Source: Marinomonas maritima | GTDB lineage: Bacteria; Pseudomonadota; Gammaproteobacteria; Pseudomonadales; Marinomonadaceae | NCBI RefSeq assembly: GCF_024435075.2 | Contig: NZ_JAMZEG020000004.1 | Coordinates: 354,001 to 418,000, forward strand | Length of the DNA: 64,000 bases | Reading direction: 5' to 3' | Part shown: positions 55,531 to 64,000 of the stretch, piece by piece | Position numbering within the stretch: the stretch's first letter is position 1 | How the letters are laid out: every line of letters begins with the position of its first letter | Notes under the pieces: generated by a model | Seen by the model: only the letters and a program-made list of their open reading frames with translations | Told to the model about the DNA's origin: nothing | Databases searched by the model: none | Translations under genes and position numbers: made by a program

Positions 55531-56553
55531 ATGAAATCGAATGTTGGTAAACTACTGTCTACTGCAGCCATCGCCGCAACTATCAGCGCTGGTGCAGCTG
55601 CATCAACTCTTGAAGATGTAAAAGCAAAAGGTTTTGTTCAATGTGGCGTAAGCCTAGGCGTACCAGGATTCTCTAACGCCGATTCAAATGGTAATTGGTC
55701 TGGTATTGATGTTGACGCTTGTCGCGCAACCGCTGCTGCAATCTTCGGTGATGCTCAAAAAGCAAAATTCACTCCTCTTTCAGCGAAAGAGCGTTTCACT
55801 GCGCTACAGTCAGGTGAAATCGACATTCTAACTCGTAACACGACGTGGACTTATACTCGTGACGCCTCTCTAGGTCTAGATTTCACTGCGGTTAACTTCT
55901 ATGACGGCCAAGGTTTCATGGCTCGTAAAACGCTTGGGGTTACGTCTGCACTCGATCTTGATGGCGCAACAGTTTGTACAGAACAGGGTACAACGACAGA
56001 ATTAAATATGGCTGACTTCTTCCGTAAGCATAAAATGTCTTACGTTCCTGTTGTTGTTCAAAAAGCAGATGAAGCTTTGGCAGCGTACGCTTCAGGTCGT
56101 TGTGACGTATTCACTACGGATAAATCAGGTCTAGCAGCTCACCGTTCTAAGTTAGCTGATCCAGCCGCTCACATTATTCTTGAAGAAACTATTTCTAAAG
56201 AGCCTCTAGGCCCTGTTGTCCGTCATGGCGACAACCAGTGGAAAGATATTGTAACGTGGGCAATGTTCGTTCAGGTTAATGCTGAAGAAATGAACATTAC
56301 TTCTAAGAATGTTGCTAAAATCAAAAAAGAAACTAACGATCCAGGTATCAAGCGTTTACTAGGTGCTGAAGGCGATATGGGTGCTCAACTAGGCCTATCT
56401 GCTGATTGGGCTTACAACGTCATCGCTAAAGTCGGTAACTACGCTGAAGTGTTTGAACGTAACGTTGGACCATCTACTCCAGTAAATCTTCCACGTGGTA
56501 TTAACAAATTATGGACTGACGGTGGAGTTATGTACGCGCCACCAGTACGTTAA
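55531..56553 (+). CDS. aapJ: General L-amino acid ABC substrate-binding protein
   Basis: A 340-residue periplasmic protein: signal peptide NVGKLLSTAAIAATISAGAAA, then DVKAKGFVQCGVSLGVPGFS and LTRNTTWTYTRDASLG, typical of AapJ/BztA. Binds many L-amino acids. Ribosome site GGGAGG upstream. First gene of an RpoN-type operon and followed by a 14-base-stem hairpin. Confidence 0.94.
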   Translation: MKSNVGKLLSTAAIAATISAGAAASTLEDVKAKGFVQCGVSLGVPGFSNADSNGNWSGIDVDACRATAAAIFGDAQKAKFTPLSAKERFTALQSGEIDILTRNTTWTYTRDASLGLDFTAVNFYDGQGFMARKTLGVTSALDLDGATVCTEQGTTTELNMADFFRKHKMSYVPVVVQKADEALAAYASGRCDVFTTDKSGLAAHRSKLADPAAHIILEETISKEPLGPVVRHGDNQWKDIVTWAMFVQVNAEEMNITSKNVAKIKKETNDPGIKRLLGAEGDMGAQLGLSADWAYNVIAKVGNYAEVFERNVGPSTPVNLPRGINKLWTDGGVMYAPPVR

Positions 56554-56582
56554 TACCTAAAAGCTACCTGCTTCGGGTATTT

Positions 56583-56618
56583 ACCCAGCGACTCTAAAAT
56601 ACTAGAGTCGCTGGGTTT
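56583..56618 (+). terminator. Hairpin between aapJ and aapQ (attenuator-like)
   Basis: ACCCAGCGACTCTA (56583-56596), loop AAATAC, TAGAGTCGCTGGGT (56603-56616), perfect 14-base stem followed by TTTCTCCCC. Likely partial terminator or stabiliser giving more AapJ than permease. Confidence 0.82.
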
Positions 56619-56668
56619 CTCCCCCCTTCCTTACACATCTGACGAGCATTTCAATTGCCTGAACTAAG

Positions 56669-57844
56669 ATGAGCGATAAAACAACTTCAAGTAATAAAAG
56701 CCTTTTGAATGACGCCGGTACTCGCGCCTTAATCTTTCAAATTGTGCTTCTAGCAGCGGTTGTCTTCGTAGGTTATTATTTATTTAGTAATTTACAAGCA
56801 AACCGAGCTGACCAAGGTATTTCTACTGGTTTTGCGTTTTTAAACCAACCAGCTGGATTTCCCGTTCTTATCCACCTAATTGAATACACTGAGGCTGACA
56901 CCTACGGACGAGCGTTTTTTGTTGCCCTAATTAATACGGTTGTTATTTCATTAATGGGAATCGTATTAGCGACCATTATTGGTGTTGTCATGGGCTTAGC
57001 CCGTCTATCTAATAACTGGTTGGTAGCGCGCTTAGCAACGGTATACGTTGAAACTCTGCGTAATATTCCCTTATTGTTACAAATGTTTTTCTGGTATTTC
57101 GCTGTTCTTGCAGCCTTACCCATACCTAAAAACAGCATAGTATTTGCGGATTTTTTCTTAAATAAACGTGGAATCTACTCTCCAAACCCAATGATCCAAG
57201 ACGGTTTTGGTTTTGTAGTGGCTGGATTTGTACTGTCGATTGTTGCATCTATTGCTTTAGTCGTTTGGGCGAAGAAACGTCAAACAAAAACAGGCCTTTG
57301 GTTTCCTGCTTATTGGGCTTCTTTAGGTATGATCGTTGTTATTACCTTTTTAGCGTTAGCAGCATCAGGTTTCCCTATCGAGTTTGATCTTCCACAAAAA
57401 AGCCGCTTTAACGTCACAGGCGGGATGGTTCTTCCACCAGAGTTTGTTGCTGTGCTTGTCGCACTGTCTACTTATACTGGTGCTTTTATTGCAGAGATCG
57501 TTCGTGCTGGTATTTTGTCTGTAAATTGGGGACAAACTGAAGCCGCTCGCTCTTTAGGGCTAAGAGACAGCTTGACTCAACGTTTGATTGTTTTACCTCA
57601 AGCATTACGAGTTATTATTCCACCACTTACTAGCCAATTCCTAAACTTAGCGAAAAACTCATCACTTGGTGCCGCTATTGCGTATCCTGAGTTAGTTGCT
57701 GTAGTTATGGGCACGACACTGAATCAAACAGGTCAAGCAGTAGAAAGTATCGGTCTTTGTATGCTGGTTTACGGTACATTGAGTTTGACTATTTCTCTAT
57801 TTATGAATTGGTACAACAAAAAAATGTCGTTAACAGAGCGCTAG
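56669..57844 (+). CDS. aapQ: L-amino acid ABC permease AapQ
   Basis: A 391-residue His/Glu/Gln-type permease: ISTGFAFLNQPAGFPV, ETLRNIPLLLQMFFWY and the EAA loop QTEAARSLGLRDSLTQRLIVLP. Long insertion between early TM segments typical of AapQ/BztB. Works with AapM and AapP. Confidence 0.94.
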   Translation: MSDKTTSSNKSLLNDAGTRALIFQIVLLAAVVFVGYYLFSNLQANRADQGISTGFAFLNQPAGFPVLIHLIEYTEADTYGRAFFVALINTVVISLMGIVLATIIGVVMGLARLSNNWLVARLATVYVETLRNIPLLLQMFFWYFAVLAALPIPKNSIVFADFFLNKRGIYSPNPMIQDGFGFVVAGFVLSIVASIALVVWAKKRQTKTGLWFPAYWASLGMIVVITFLALAASGFPIEFDLPQKSRFNVTGGMVLPPEFVAVLVALSTYTGAFIAEIVRAGILSVNWGQTEAARSLGLRDSLTQRLIVLPQALRVIIPPLTSQFLNLAKNSSLGAAIAYPELVAVVMGTTLNQTGQAVESIGLCMLVYGTLSLTISLFMNWYNKKMSLTER

Positions 57845-57854
57845 GAGGAAGATC

Positions 57855-58955
57855 ATGGCTATTGAATTTAAACCATCACCAAGCCTTCCACCACCAGTGA
57901 ATTCTGTTGGTGCTGTGGCATGGGTTCGTCAAAACTTATTGTCGTCCCCTCTCAATATATTTTTAACCTTGTTCAGCTTTTATGTTTTGTACTTGCTTGT
58001 TCCACCGGTAATAGAATGGGGCATTCTTACTGCAACATTTGAAGGGGCATCTAAAGCAGACTGTACGGGTGGAGGAGCATGCTGGGCTTTCATCGGTGTG
58101 TACTTTGAACAGTTTATGTATGGTCTATATCCATCAGAAGAAACGTGGCGTATTAACTTAGCCTTGATTCTATTGGTGGTTTTGATTGGTACTTTCGCAG
58201 TAAAAACGGTTAATAAACTATTCCTTTCCATTGGGATTTTAATTATTTACCCAGTTATTGCTTATTTCCTATTTGCTGGCGGTGTATTCGGACTGGAAGT
58301 CGTTGAAACTTCTTTGTGGGGTGGCTTGTTCTTAACCACACTCATCGGTGTAGTAGGTATTGTCGCTTCGTTTCCTTTAGGTATTTTGTTGGCACTTGGT
58401 CGTCAATCAAACATGCCGATAGCGAAATCTATTTGTATCGTCTTCATTGAAACCGTTCGTGCTGTTCCTTTGATCACTATCTTGTTTATGGCGTCAGTAA
58501 TGATTCCATTGTTCCTGCCTGAAGGTATGAACTTCAACAAGCTATTACGTGTTCTGATCGGTATTACCTTGTTCTCTTCTGCTTACATGGCAGAAGTAAT
58601 TCGTGGTGGCTTACAAGCCATTCCAAAAGGTCAATACGAAGCCGCTGATTCAATGGGATTAAACTACTGGCAGTCCATGATTTTGGTGATTTTGCCACAA
58701 GCATTGAAATTGGTTATACCTGGTATCGTAAACACCTTCATTGGTTTGTTTAAAGACACAACCCTCGTTTACATTGTAGGTATGTTTGATTTGCTAGGTA
58801 GGGTCCAAGCCGCTACGCATGATTCAAGCTGGTTAGGAACAACAATTGAAGGTTATGCCTTTGCTGGTTTTGTTTTCTGGGCGGCCTGCTTTGGTATGTC
58901 ACGCTACAGTATGAGAATCGAGCGCAAGTTAGAAACTGGGCACAAGCGAAATTAG
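57855..58955 (+). CDS. aapM: L-amino acid ABC permease AapM
   Basis: A 366-residue permease: WVRQNLLSSPLNIFLT start, ETVRAVPLITILFMASVM, EAA loop KGQYEAADSMGLNYWQ. Strong ribosome site AGGAGGAAG. Second permease of the Aap complex. Confidence 0.94.
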   Translation: MAIEFKPSPSLPPPVNSVGAVAWVRQNLLSSPLNIFLTLFSFYVLYLLVPPVIEWGILTATFEGASKADCTGGGACWAFIGVYFEQFMYGLYPSEETWRINLALILLVVLIGTFAVKTVNKLFLSIGILIIYPVIAYFLFAGGVFGLEVVETSLWGGLFLTTLIGVVGIVASFPLGILLALGRQSNMPIAKSICIVFIETVRAVPLITILFMASVMIPLFLPEGMNFNKLLRVLIGITLFSSAYMAEVIRGGLQAIPKGQYEAADSMGLNYWQSMILVILPQALKLVIPGIVNTFIGLFKDTTLVYIVGMFDLLGRVQAATHDSSWLGTTIEGYAFAGFVFWAACFGMSRYSMRIERKLETGHKRN

Positions 58956-58977
58956 TTAAGAATTTGAGGTCTTTATA

Positions 58978-59757
58978 ATGACAGATACAAATATGGCTCG
59001 TGCCCAACTTGAGCAGGGCGAAGAAGCAATCATCGAGTTTAACGATGTTAATAAATGGTACGGTGATTTTCACGTACTAAAGAACATCAACTTCAGCATC
59101 AAAAAAGGCGAGCGCATTGTTGTTTGTGGCCCTTCTGGTTCTGGTAAGTCGACAATGATACGTTGCGTCAACCGTTTAGAAGAGCACCAAAAAGGTTCGA
59201 TTCTGGTTGATGGTGTTGAAATGAACAACAATCTGAAAAACATTGAAGCAATCCGTAAGGATGTGGGCATGGTTTTTCAGCATTTCAACCTATTTCCACA
59301 CTTGTCGATTCTGGAAAACCTAACGCTAGCACCAATTTGGGTTCGTAAAACACCTAAAAAAGAAGCTGAAGAAATGGCGATGCATTACTTGGAACGCGTC
59401 AAAATCGCCAACCAAGCATTGAAATATCCTGGTCAGTTATCTGGTGGTCAACAACAGCGTGTGGCGATTGCTCGCGGTCTTTGTATGCAGCCTCGCATCA
59501 TGTTGTTTGATGAACCTACGTCAGCACTTGATCCAGAAATGATCAAAGAAGTACTGGATGTTATGGTTCAGTTAGCGGAAGAAGGCATGACCATGATATG
59601 TGTAACACATGAAATGGGCTTTGCGAAAACCGTTGCCGACCGTGTTGTCTTCATGGACGCAGGGGAAATTGTTGAGGCAAATGAGCCACATCAATTCTTT
59701 GATAACCCGCAACATGACCGCACACAAATGTTTTTAAGCCAAATTCTAAATCACTAA
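58978..59757 (+). CDS. aapP: L-amino acid ABC ATPase AapP
   Basis: A 259-residue ATPase: Walker A GPSGSGKST (51-59), LSGGQQQRVAIARGLCMQP, Walker B IMLFDEPTSALDPEM. GlnQ/HisP family. Ends the operon before a terminator. Confidence 0.95.
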   Translation: MTDTNMARAQLEQGEEAIIEFNDVNKWYGDFHVLKNINFSIKKGERIVVCGPSGSGKSTMIRCVNRLEEHQKGSILVDGVEMNNNLKNIEAIRKDVGMVFQHFNLFPHLSILENLTLAPIWVRKTPKKEAEEMAMHYLERVKIANQALKYPGQLSGGQQQRVAIARGLCMQPRIMLFDEPTSALDPEMIKEVLDVMVQLAEEGMTMICVTHEMGFAKTVADRVVFMDAGEIVEANEPHQFFDNPQHDRTQMFLSQILNH

Positions 59758-59791
59758 ATAGTTACTTGGTTTTAAAATCTGTTATATTGAC

Positions 59792-59816
59792 AAAAGCCCC
59801 TGTTAGGGGCTTTTTT
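59792..59816 (+). terminator. Rho-independent terminator after aapP
   Basis: AAAAGCCCCT (59792-59801), loop GTT, AGGGGCTTTT (59805-59814), then T-run. Confidence 0.92.
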
Positions 59817-59853
59817 ATTTCTGCAGCTTAACCATTGTTTTACAAGGAATTGA

Positions 59854-61122
59854 ATGGAACCGTCTCGAGACCTTCAGCCAAACAAAAAATTACGGGTTGT
59901 GCATTTAGCTGATCACACAGGTCGATTGCAGGTTATTTTTCCTGATAGCAATATGCTCGATATTGCTGCGGTATCACGAATAACTAAGCGGCGTTTTGAG
60001 CCCGTTACCAACTATCACAGTTCGGGCGACCCTCTCATCAAACCCAACAGTATAACGACTATATTAGAAGCCAATATTCTCAAAGAAGCTTCTGTGTCAA
60101 TTCGAACAAAAGTGAATGGGTTCTATCGCGATACGACATCGGCAGAATTAGAGAGTATGTTCTCTGGCCCATTAAACCGCTTCGAAAACATTTCCATTAG
60201 TACGCAACTAATAAAACGCCCCGTAGACAATCATGAAGACGATGAGGAACAGATTCTTCAAGCACTCGGACGCTTTCAATCTATTAGGCTTAAACAGCGG
60301 TTAGAAGAAACATTAGAAATCCCTCCTTTACCGGCGTCTTCACATAGAATTATTCGCTTATCATCTGACACAAAGGCGGGAACCAATGAACTATGTGAGG
60401 TCATCGCTCTTGACCCAAGCCTAGCGGCACAAGTCGTCAGTTGGGCGTCATCACCCTATTATGGTGCTCCAGGCGACATAGAATCAGTAGAGGACGCTAT
60501 TATTCGAGTCCTAGGCTTTGATATGGTAATGAATCTAGCGCTTGGGCTTTCGATGGGAAATGCATTTCAAGCGCCCGAAGACGGTCCACGTCACTACGAA
60601 GACTTTTGGCTCGACTCTGTCTCTAATGCCGTGCTTGTGGAGTCCTTGGTCAAAGCCATGCCAAACAAAAGTCGCCCAAAAATCGGTCACGCCTACCTTG
60701 CGGGGTTGCTACATAATTTTGGTTATTTGGCCATAAGCACTATTCTACCACCACATTTTTCTATCCTGTCTCGGTATCAAGAAGCGAACGCGCATTTGCC
60801 TTCTGAGCTGATTGAAATGCAGATACTGCACTTTACCAAAGAACAATTAGGTTCTTGGTTATTGCGTTACTGGAGCTTGCCTGACAATATTTGGACCGCC
60901 ATCCGATACAGCAAAAAACCACACTATTACGGCGAACATGCCATTTTAGCAAAACTGCTGTATGTCTCATTCCAGTTACGCAATGAAGGGATCATTGAGC
61001 CATCCGTTCTGCAGGAAATAGGCCTGACACTAGAAGAGGCCGAAGCGTGCCGTGATGCGGTTTATCAAAAATCTACAGAGCTGCATAAAATGGTCGCTTT
61101 GATTAATAAAATGAATGCTTAA
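59854..61122 (+). CDS. HDOD-domain signalling protein
   Basis: A 422-residue protein. C-terminal two-thirds (about 155-360) is an HDOD domain: PPLPASSHRIIRL, DPSLAAQVVSWAS, HAYLAGLLHNFGYLA, but without the catalytic HD dyad. The N-terminal 130 residues (LRVVHLADHTGRLQVIFPDS) may be related to YbaK/aminoacyl-tRNA deacylase domains; tentative. HDOD proteins act in signal transduction without phosphodiesterase activity. Upstream of ubiC. Confidence 0.85.
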   Translation: MEPSRDLQPNKKLRVVHLADHTGRLQVIFPDSNMLDIAAVSRITKRRFEPVTNYHSSGDPLIKPNSITTILEANILKEASVSIRTKVNGFYRDTTSAELESMFSGPLNRFENISISTQLIKRPVDNHEDDEEQILQALGRFQSIRLKQRLEETLEIPPLPASSHRIIRLSSDTKAGTNELCEVIALDPSLAAQVVSWASSPYYGAPGDIESVEDAIIRVLGFDMVMNLALGLSMGNAFQAPEDGPRHYEDFWLDSVSNAVLVESLVKAMPNKSRPKIGHAYLAGLLHNFGYLAISTILPPHFSILSRYQEANAHLPSELIEMQILHFTKEQLGSWLLRYWSLPDNIWTAIRYSKKPHYYGEHAILAKLLYVSFQLRNEGIIEPSVLQEIGLTLEEAEACRDAVYQKSTELHKMVALINKMNA

Positions 61123-61128
61123 CCTCTT

Positions 61129-61689
61129 ATGACATTAATGAACCCCTCTGCCGCCCAGCAATTTGATTATCGATGGGCACCTGTTCATCGGATCAATAAA
61201 GTTAAAGTGCCTAAAACACTCTGGCCTTGGTTGGTCACTCACGATTCTTTGACCGCAAAACTACAAAGCCTCGGCACATTAACGGTTCACGTCATAGAGG
61301 ACGCTTGGGGGGCACCAACAGCTCGAGAGCGAAAGTGTCTCAAGTTACGCCCAAGGGAGGCGGCTCGAATTCGCACCGTACTGCTTAAGGTGGATGGTAA
61401 GGCCGTCATATATGCTCGCTCAATTATCCCAGCCAAATCTCTACGAGGCCATTGGCGTCAAGTAAAGCATCTAAAAGACAAGCCCTTAGGCGGCTATCTT
61501 TTTCAACATCGAGCATTGACTCGAAGCGGCATTGAAATAACGCAATTGCCAAAAAGCATGTTTCCCAATCAACAAAGTGCTTTATGGGCAAGACGCTCTG
61601 TATTTCATCAGTTTGGACCCGGCATATTAGTGAACGAAGCCTTCTTCGATGATATTAACCACCTAAAACCGCTGTTTGGATTTTTATGA
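61129..61689 (+). CDS. ubiC: Chorismate lyase
   Basis: A 186-residue UbiC converting chorismate to 4-hydroxybenzoate and pyruvate, first step of ubiquinone synthesis. Contains WPWLVTHDSLTAKL, substrate residues in YARSIIPAKSL and C-terminal LVNEAFF. Overlaps ubiA by four bases (ATGA). Confidence 0.93.
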   Translation: MTLMNPSAAQQFDYRWAPVHRINKVKVPKTLWPWLVTHDSLTAKLQSLGTLTVHVIEDAWGAPTARERKCLKLRPREAARIRTVLLKVDGKAVIYARSIIPAKSLRGHWRQVKHLKDKPLGGYLFQHRALTRSGIEITQLPKSMFPNQQSALWARRSVFHQFGPGILVNEAFFDDINHLKPLFGFL

Positions 61690-62540
61690 GTAAACTAAAA
61701 AATTACGCAGAATTAACGAGATTTAACCGCCCTATTGGTTCATTTTTATTAATGTGGCCGACGTTGTGGGCATTATGGCTTGCCGCTGATGGCATGCCTG
61801 AGTGGCATCTGCTCATCATTTTTATATTGGGCGTTTTTAGCATGCGTTCAGCGGGTTGTGTAATCAATGATTACGCCGATAGAAAAGTCGATGGAAGCGT
61901 TGATCGCACAAAGAATCGGCCTTTACCCTCTGGTCGTGTGTCAGAAAAAGAAGCCCTTTTACTCTTTTCCGCACTCTGCGTACTGAGTTTTATTTTGGTA
62001 CTGTTTACCGATTTACAGACCATATTGCTGTCATTCGTCGGCTTAGGGCTGGCTGCTCTGTACCCTTTTATGAAGCGATACACTCATCTGCCACAACTTT
62101 TTCTTGGATTGGCTTTTTCTTGGGCTATCCCTATGGCATACAGTGCGCAAGGCGGTGATTTAACCAACCCAGAATTATGGATGTTATTCGTAGCAAACTG
62201 CTTTTGGACGATTGCATACGATACGTATTATGCAATAACTGATCGTCCAGATGACCTCAAAATTGGCGTGAAATCTACTGCTATATTATTTGCAGAATAC
62301 GACTTGTTCGTCATTCTTTGTTTGCAAGGGTTAACCCTGTCCTTATTAACATGGATTGGCTTACTCGCAGGACTGAGTTGGCCCTATTTTGTGTCTTTGC
62401 TAGTTTGTGTAGTACTCTTTTATTTGCAGTTTAAACAAGCAAAAAATCGCGATAGACAAGCCTGTTTTCGCTCTTTTTTAGACAATAATCGCGTTGGCTT
62501 CTGTGTTTTCATCGGCCTAACAGTAAACTATTTTTTGTAA
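61686..62540 (+). CDS. ubiA: 4-hydroxybenzoate polyprenyltransferase
   Basis: A 284-residue membrane prenyltransferase. Asp-rich motif 1 NDYADRKVDGSVDRT and second motif DTYYAITDRPDDLKIG bind prenyl diphosphate through Mg2+. Follows ubiC as in E. coli and Pseudomonas. Second step of ubiquinone synthesis. Confidence 0.97.
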   Translation: MSKLKNYAELTRFNRPIGSFLLMWPTLWALWLAADGMPEWHLLIIFILGVFSMRSAGCVINDYADRKVDGSVDRTKNRPLPSGRVSEKEALLLFSALCVLSFILVLFTDLQTILLSFVGLGLAALYPFMKRYTHLPQLFLGLAFSWAIPMAYSAQGGDLTNPELWMLFVANCFWTIAYDTYYAITDRPDDLKIGVKSTAILFAEYDLFVILCLQGLTLSLLTWIGLLAGLSWPYFVSLLVCVVLFYLQFKQAKNRDRQACFRSFLDNNRVGFCVFIGLTVNYFL

Positions 62541-62554
62541 TATATGGCAAAGTT

Positions 62555-62578
62555 GTGACATTTTAACCAAACTGTCAC
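62555..62578 (+). promoter_or_regulatory. Possible Pho-box region upstream of phoB
   Basis: GTGACA (62555-62560) and TGTCAC (62573-62578) form an inverted pair; CTGTCAC fits one Pho-box half, with a weak second half (TTTTAAC) seven-plus-four bases before. Position about 50 bases before phoB. Partial match only. Confidence 0.4.
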
Positions 62579-62624
62579 ATTAGGCCGCTTTAATGAAACC
62601 GTTCCTGAGATGAGGATAAATCCT

Positions 62625-63320
62625 GTGACCGGTAAAAAAGTATTAATTATTGATGACGAGTCGTCTATACGCGAAATGATCGCTATAGCACTCGAAATGG
62701 CGGGCTACGAATATTTAGAAGCTGAAAACATTCAGCAAGCCCATGAAATCATTGTCGATCATCGACCAGATCTTATTTTGGTCGATTGGATGATGCCTGG
62801 TGGTAGCGGTATTGAACTGACTCGCCGACTCAAAAAAGACAGCACAACCGCTGAAATTCCAGTCATTATGCTGACCGCAAAAAGTGAAGAAGACAATAAA
62901 ATCCAAGGTCTAGAAGTAGGTGCTGATGACTACATCACCAAACCTTTCTCACCACGTGAGCTGGTTGCGCGACTCAAGGCTGTATTACGACGAGCGACAC
63001 CTCAAGGCGTTGATGAGCCTATCGAAATAGAAGGCTTGATCCTTGATCCGATCAGCCAACGAGTCACTATTGGTACTCGCCCATTAGAAATGGGGCCAAC
63101 AGAGTATCGCTTATTAAAATTTTTGATGACCCACCAAGAACGTGCTTATTCAAGAGCTCAGCTGTTGGATCAAGTATGGGGTGGCAATGTCTACGTTGAA
63201 GAGCGTACGGTTGATGTTCATATACGTCGCTTACGAAAAGCCATTGGTAGCACTCACGATTCCTTGATACAAACAGTACGAGGTACTGGCTACCGCTTCT
63301 CAGCAAAAAGGCCCCTATGA
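62625..63320 (+). CDS. phoB: Phosphate regulon response regulator PhoB
   Basis: Using the GTG at 62625 (GAGGAT seven bases upstream), 231 residues, and the phosphoacceptor in LILVDWMMPG becomes D54, matching E. coli PhoB. Receiver domain followed by winged helix (EERTVDVHIRRLRKAIG). The ATG at 62610 gives a five-residue extension and poorer agreement. Overlaps phoR by four bases. Controls phosphate-starvation genes. Confidence 0.95.
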   Translation: MTGKKVLIIDDESSIREMIAIALEMAGYEYLEAENIQQAHEIIVDHRPDLILVDWMMPGGSGIELTRRLKKDSTTAEIPVIMLTAKSEEDNKIQGLEVGADDYITKPFSPRELVARLKAVLRRATPQGVDEPIEIEGLILDPISQRVTIGTRPLEMGPTEYRLLKFLMTHQERAYSRAQLLDQVWGGNVYVEERTVDVHIRRLRKAIGSTHDSLIQTVRGTGYRFSAKRPL

Positions 63321-64000
63321 AAACGATTTGGCGAAACACCATTATTACTTGGTTAGCAGGTCTCGCGGCTTGTGTTGTGATAGGCCTTATTATTGGGCAA
63401 TTGTTAGGTGTTTTACTGCTGTACGTATTGGGGTCTTTATACTGGCAGCTGTATCAACTGTATCAATTTCATTATTGGTTACGCCATTCTGGTCGCGCAG
63501 CGCCACCAGAAGCCAGCGGCATTTGGGGCGAAGTCTTTGATGCCGTATATCGTTTGCATAAAAAACAGCGCAAGTCCAAGCGCCGTATGCGCCAAGCACT
63601 AACGCGAATAGAAAGCTCCACAACCGCCTTAAAAGAAGGCGTTATCATGGCCGACAACCAAGGCAATTTAGAGTGGTGGAATAACTCTGCAGCACACTTT
63701 CTTGGCCTGATGCGCCCAGTAGATCGCGGCCAAGTAATCACTAATATTGTCCGTAGTCCTGAGTTTTTCCGTTATTTCAGCCAAAAGCGATTTGGCGAAC
63801 CCTTGATTATCAAATCTCCAGCGAAAGACGGCGTCTATTTGGAAATTCAAACCACTTTGTACGATAAGAACGATCACCTGATTTTTGTACGTGACGTGAC
63901 CCGCTTACATTTACTGGAACAAATGCGCAAAGACTTTGTTGCCAACGCCTCCCATGAATTAAAAACGCCACTCACCGTCATAAAAGGCTATTTAGAAACG
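63317..64000 (+). CDS. phoR: Phosphate regulon sensor kinase PhoR (3' end cut by window)
   Basis: Begins at ATG 63317 in the phoB stop and stays open to the window end (228 codons seen). Two hydrophobic N-terminal segments (TWLAGLAACVVIGLIIGQLL), a charged linker, PAS domain (GVIMADNQGNLEWWN), and H-box ANASHELKTPLTVIKGYLET at the edge. Layout matches PhoR, which signals phosphate starvation to PhoB. Confidence 0.93.
   Translation, partial: MKTIWRNTIITWLAGLAACVVIGLIIGQLLGVLLLYVLGSLYWQLYQLYQFHYWLRHSGRAAPPEASGIWGEVFDAVYRLHKKQRKSKRRMRQALTRIESSTTALKEGVIMADNQGNLEWWNNSAAHFLGLMRPVDRGQVITNIVRSPEFFRYFSQKRFGEPLIIKSPAKDGVYLEIQTTLYDKNDHLIFVRDVTRLHLLEQMRKDFVANASHELKTPLTVIKGYLET

Overview
The window looks like chromosomal DNA from a marine, moderately AT-rich gammaproteobacterium, most likely Marinomonas or a close relative in Oceanospirillales. 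This is inferred from gene content and order: oxyR-recG, gmk-rpoZ-spoT-ridA, ubiC-ubiA-phoB-phoR, gltR-gtrS next to a Gts glucose importer, a RpoN-type aap amino-acid importer, and a marine-type bacterial sodium channel. No rRNA, tRNA, integrase, transposase or CRISPR array was seen. The first and last genes are cut by the window edges.

Layout. 1-2.2 kb: a partial CBS/nucleotidyltransferase protein and a DEDDh exonuclease. 2.3-11.4 kb (minus): an alpha-glucoside/sucrose module with LacI regulator, GH13 alpha-glucosidase, AglEFG/AglK-type ABC importer and a PfkB fructokinase. 11.6-18.4 kb (plus): a GltR/GtrS two-component system and GtsABCD glucose/mannose importer. 18.7-26.2 kb: UshA, a small secreted protein, a PAS-GGDEF-EAL protein next to a periplasmic binding protein, then divergent rph and yicC. 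26.2-27.0 kb: a NavBac voltage-gated sodium channel with a decamer tandem repeat in its leader.

27.1-36.6 kb is the accessory region: a NYN nuclease gene behind operator-like palindromes and a hairpin, then a minus-strand cassette of a small protein, a C5-cytosine methyltransferase, a roughly 989-residue protein with a MORC-like GHKL ATPase at one end and a histidine-kinase catalytic core at the other, and a receiver-like protein with an unrecognised C-terminal region, then a hipBA module. The methyltransferase, double-ATPase and receiver set reads as a phosphorelay-like restriction or defence system. It is the best candidate here for something undescribed.

36.6-45.7 kb: small regulator-transporter pairs (LysR/SugE, NimR/NimT-like), an AraC-GyrI-like regulator, and a histidine kinase with a REC-EAL partner. 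46-64 kb: core genes (gmk, rpoZ, spoT, ridA, an epimerase-like gene, oxyR, recG, a HhH protein, lrp), the aapJQMP operon with a textbook sigma-54 promoter, a HDOD protein, ubiC, ubiA, phoB and partial phoR.

Recurring theme: all three ABC importer operons place a strong hairpin just after the binding-protein gene and before the first permease gene, a layout that would give excess binding protein.
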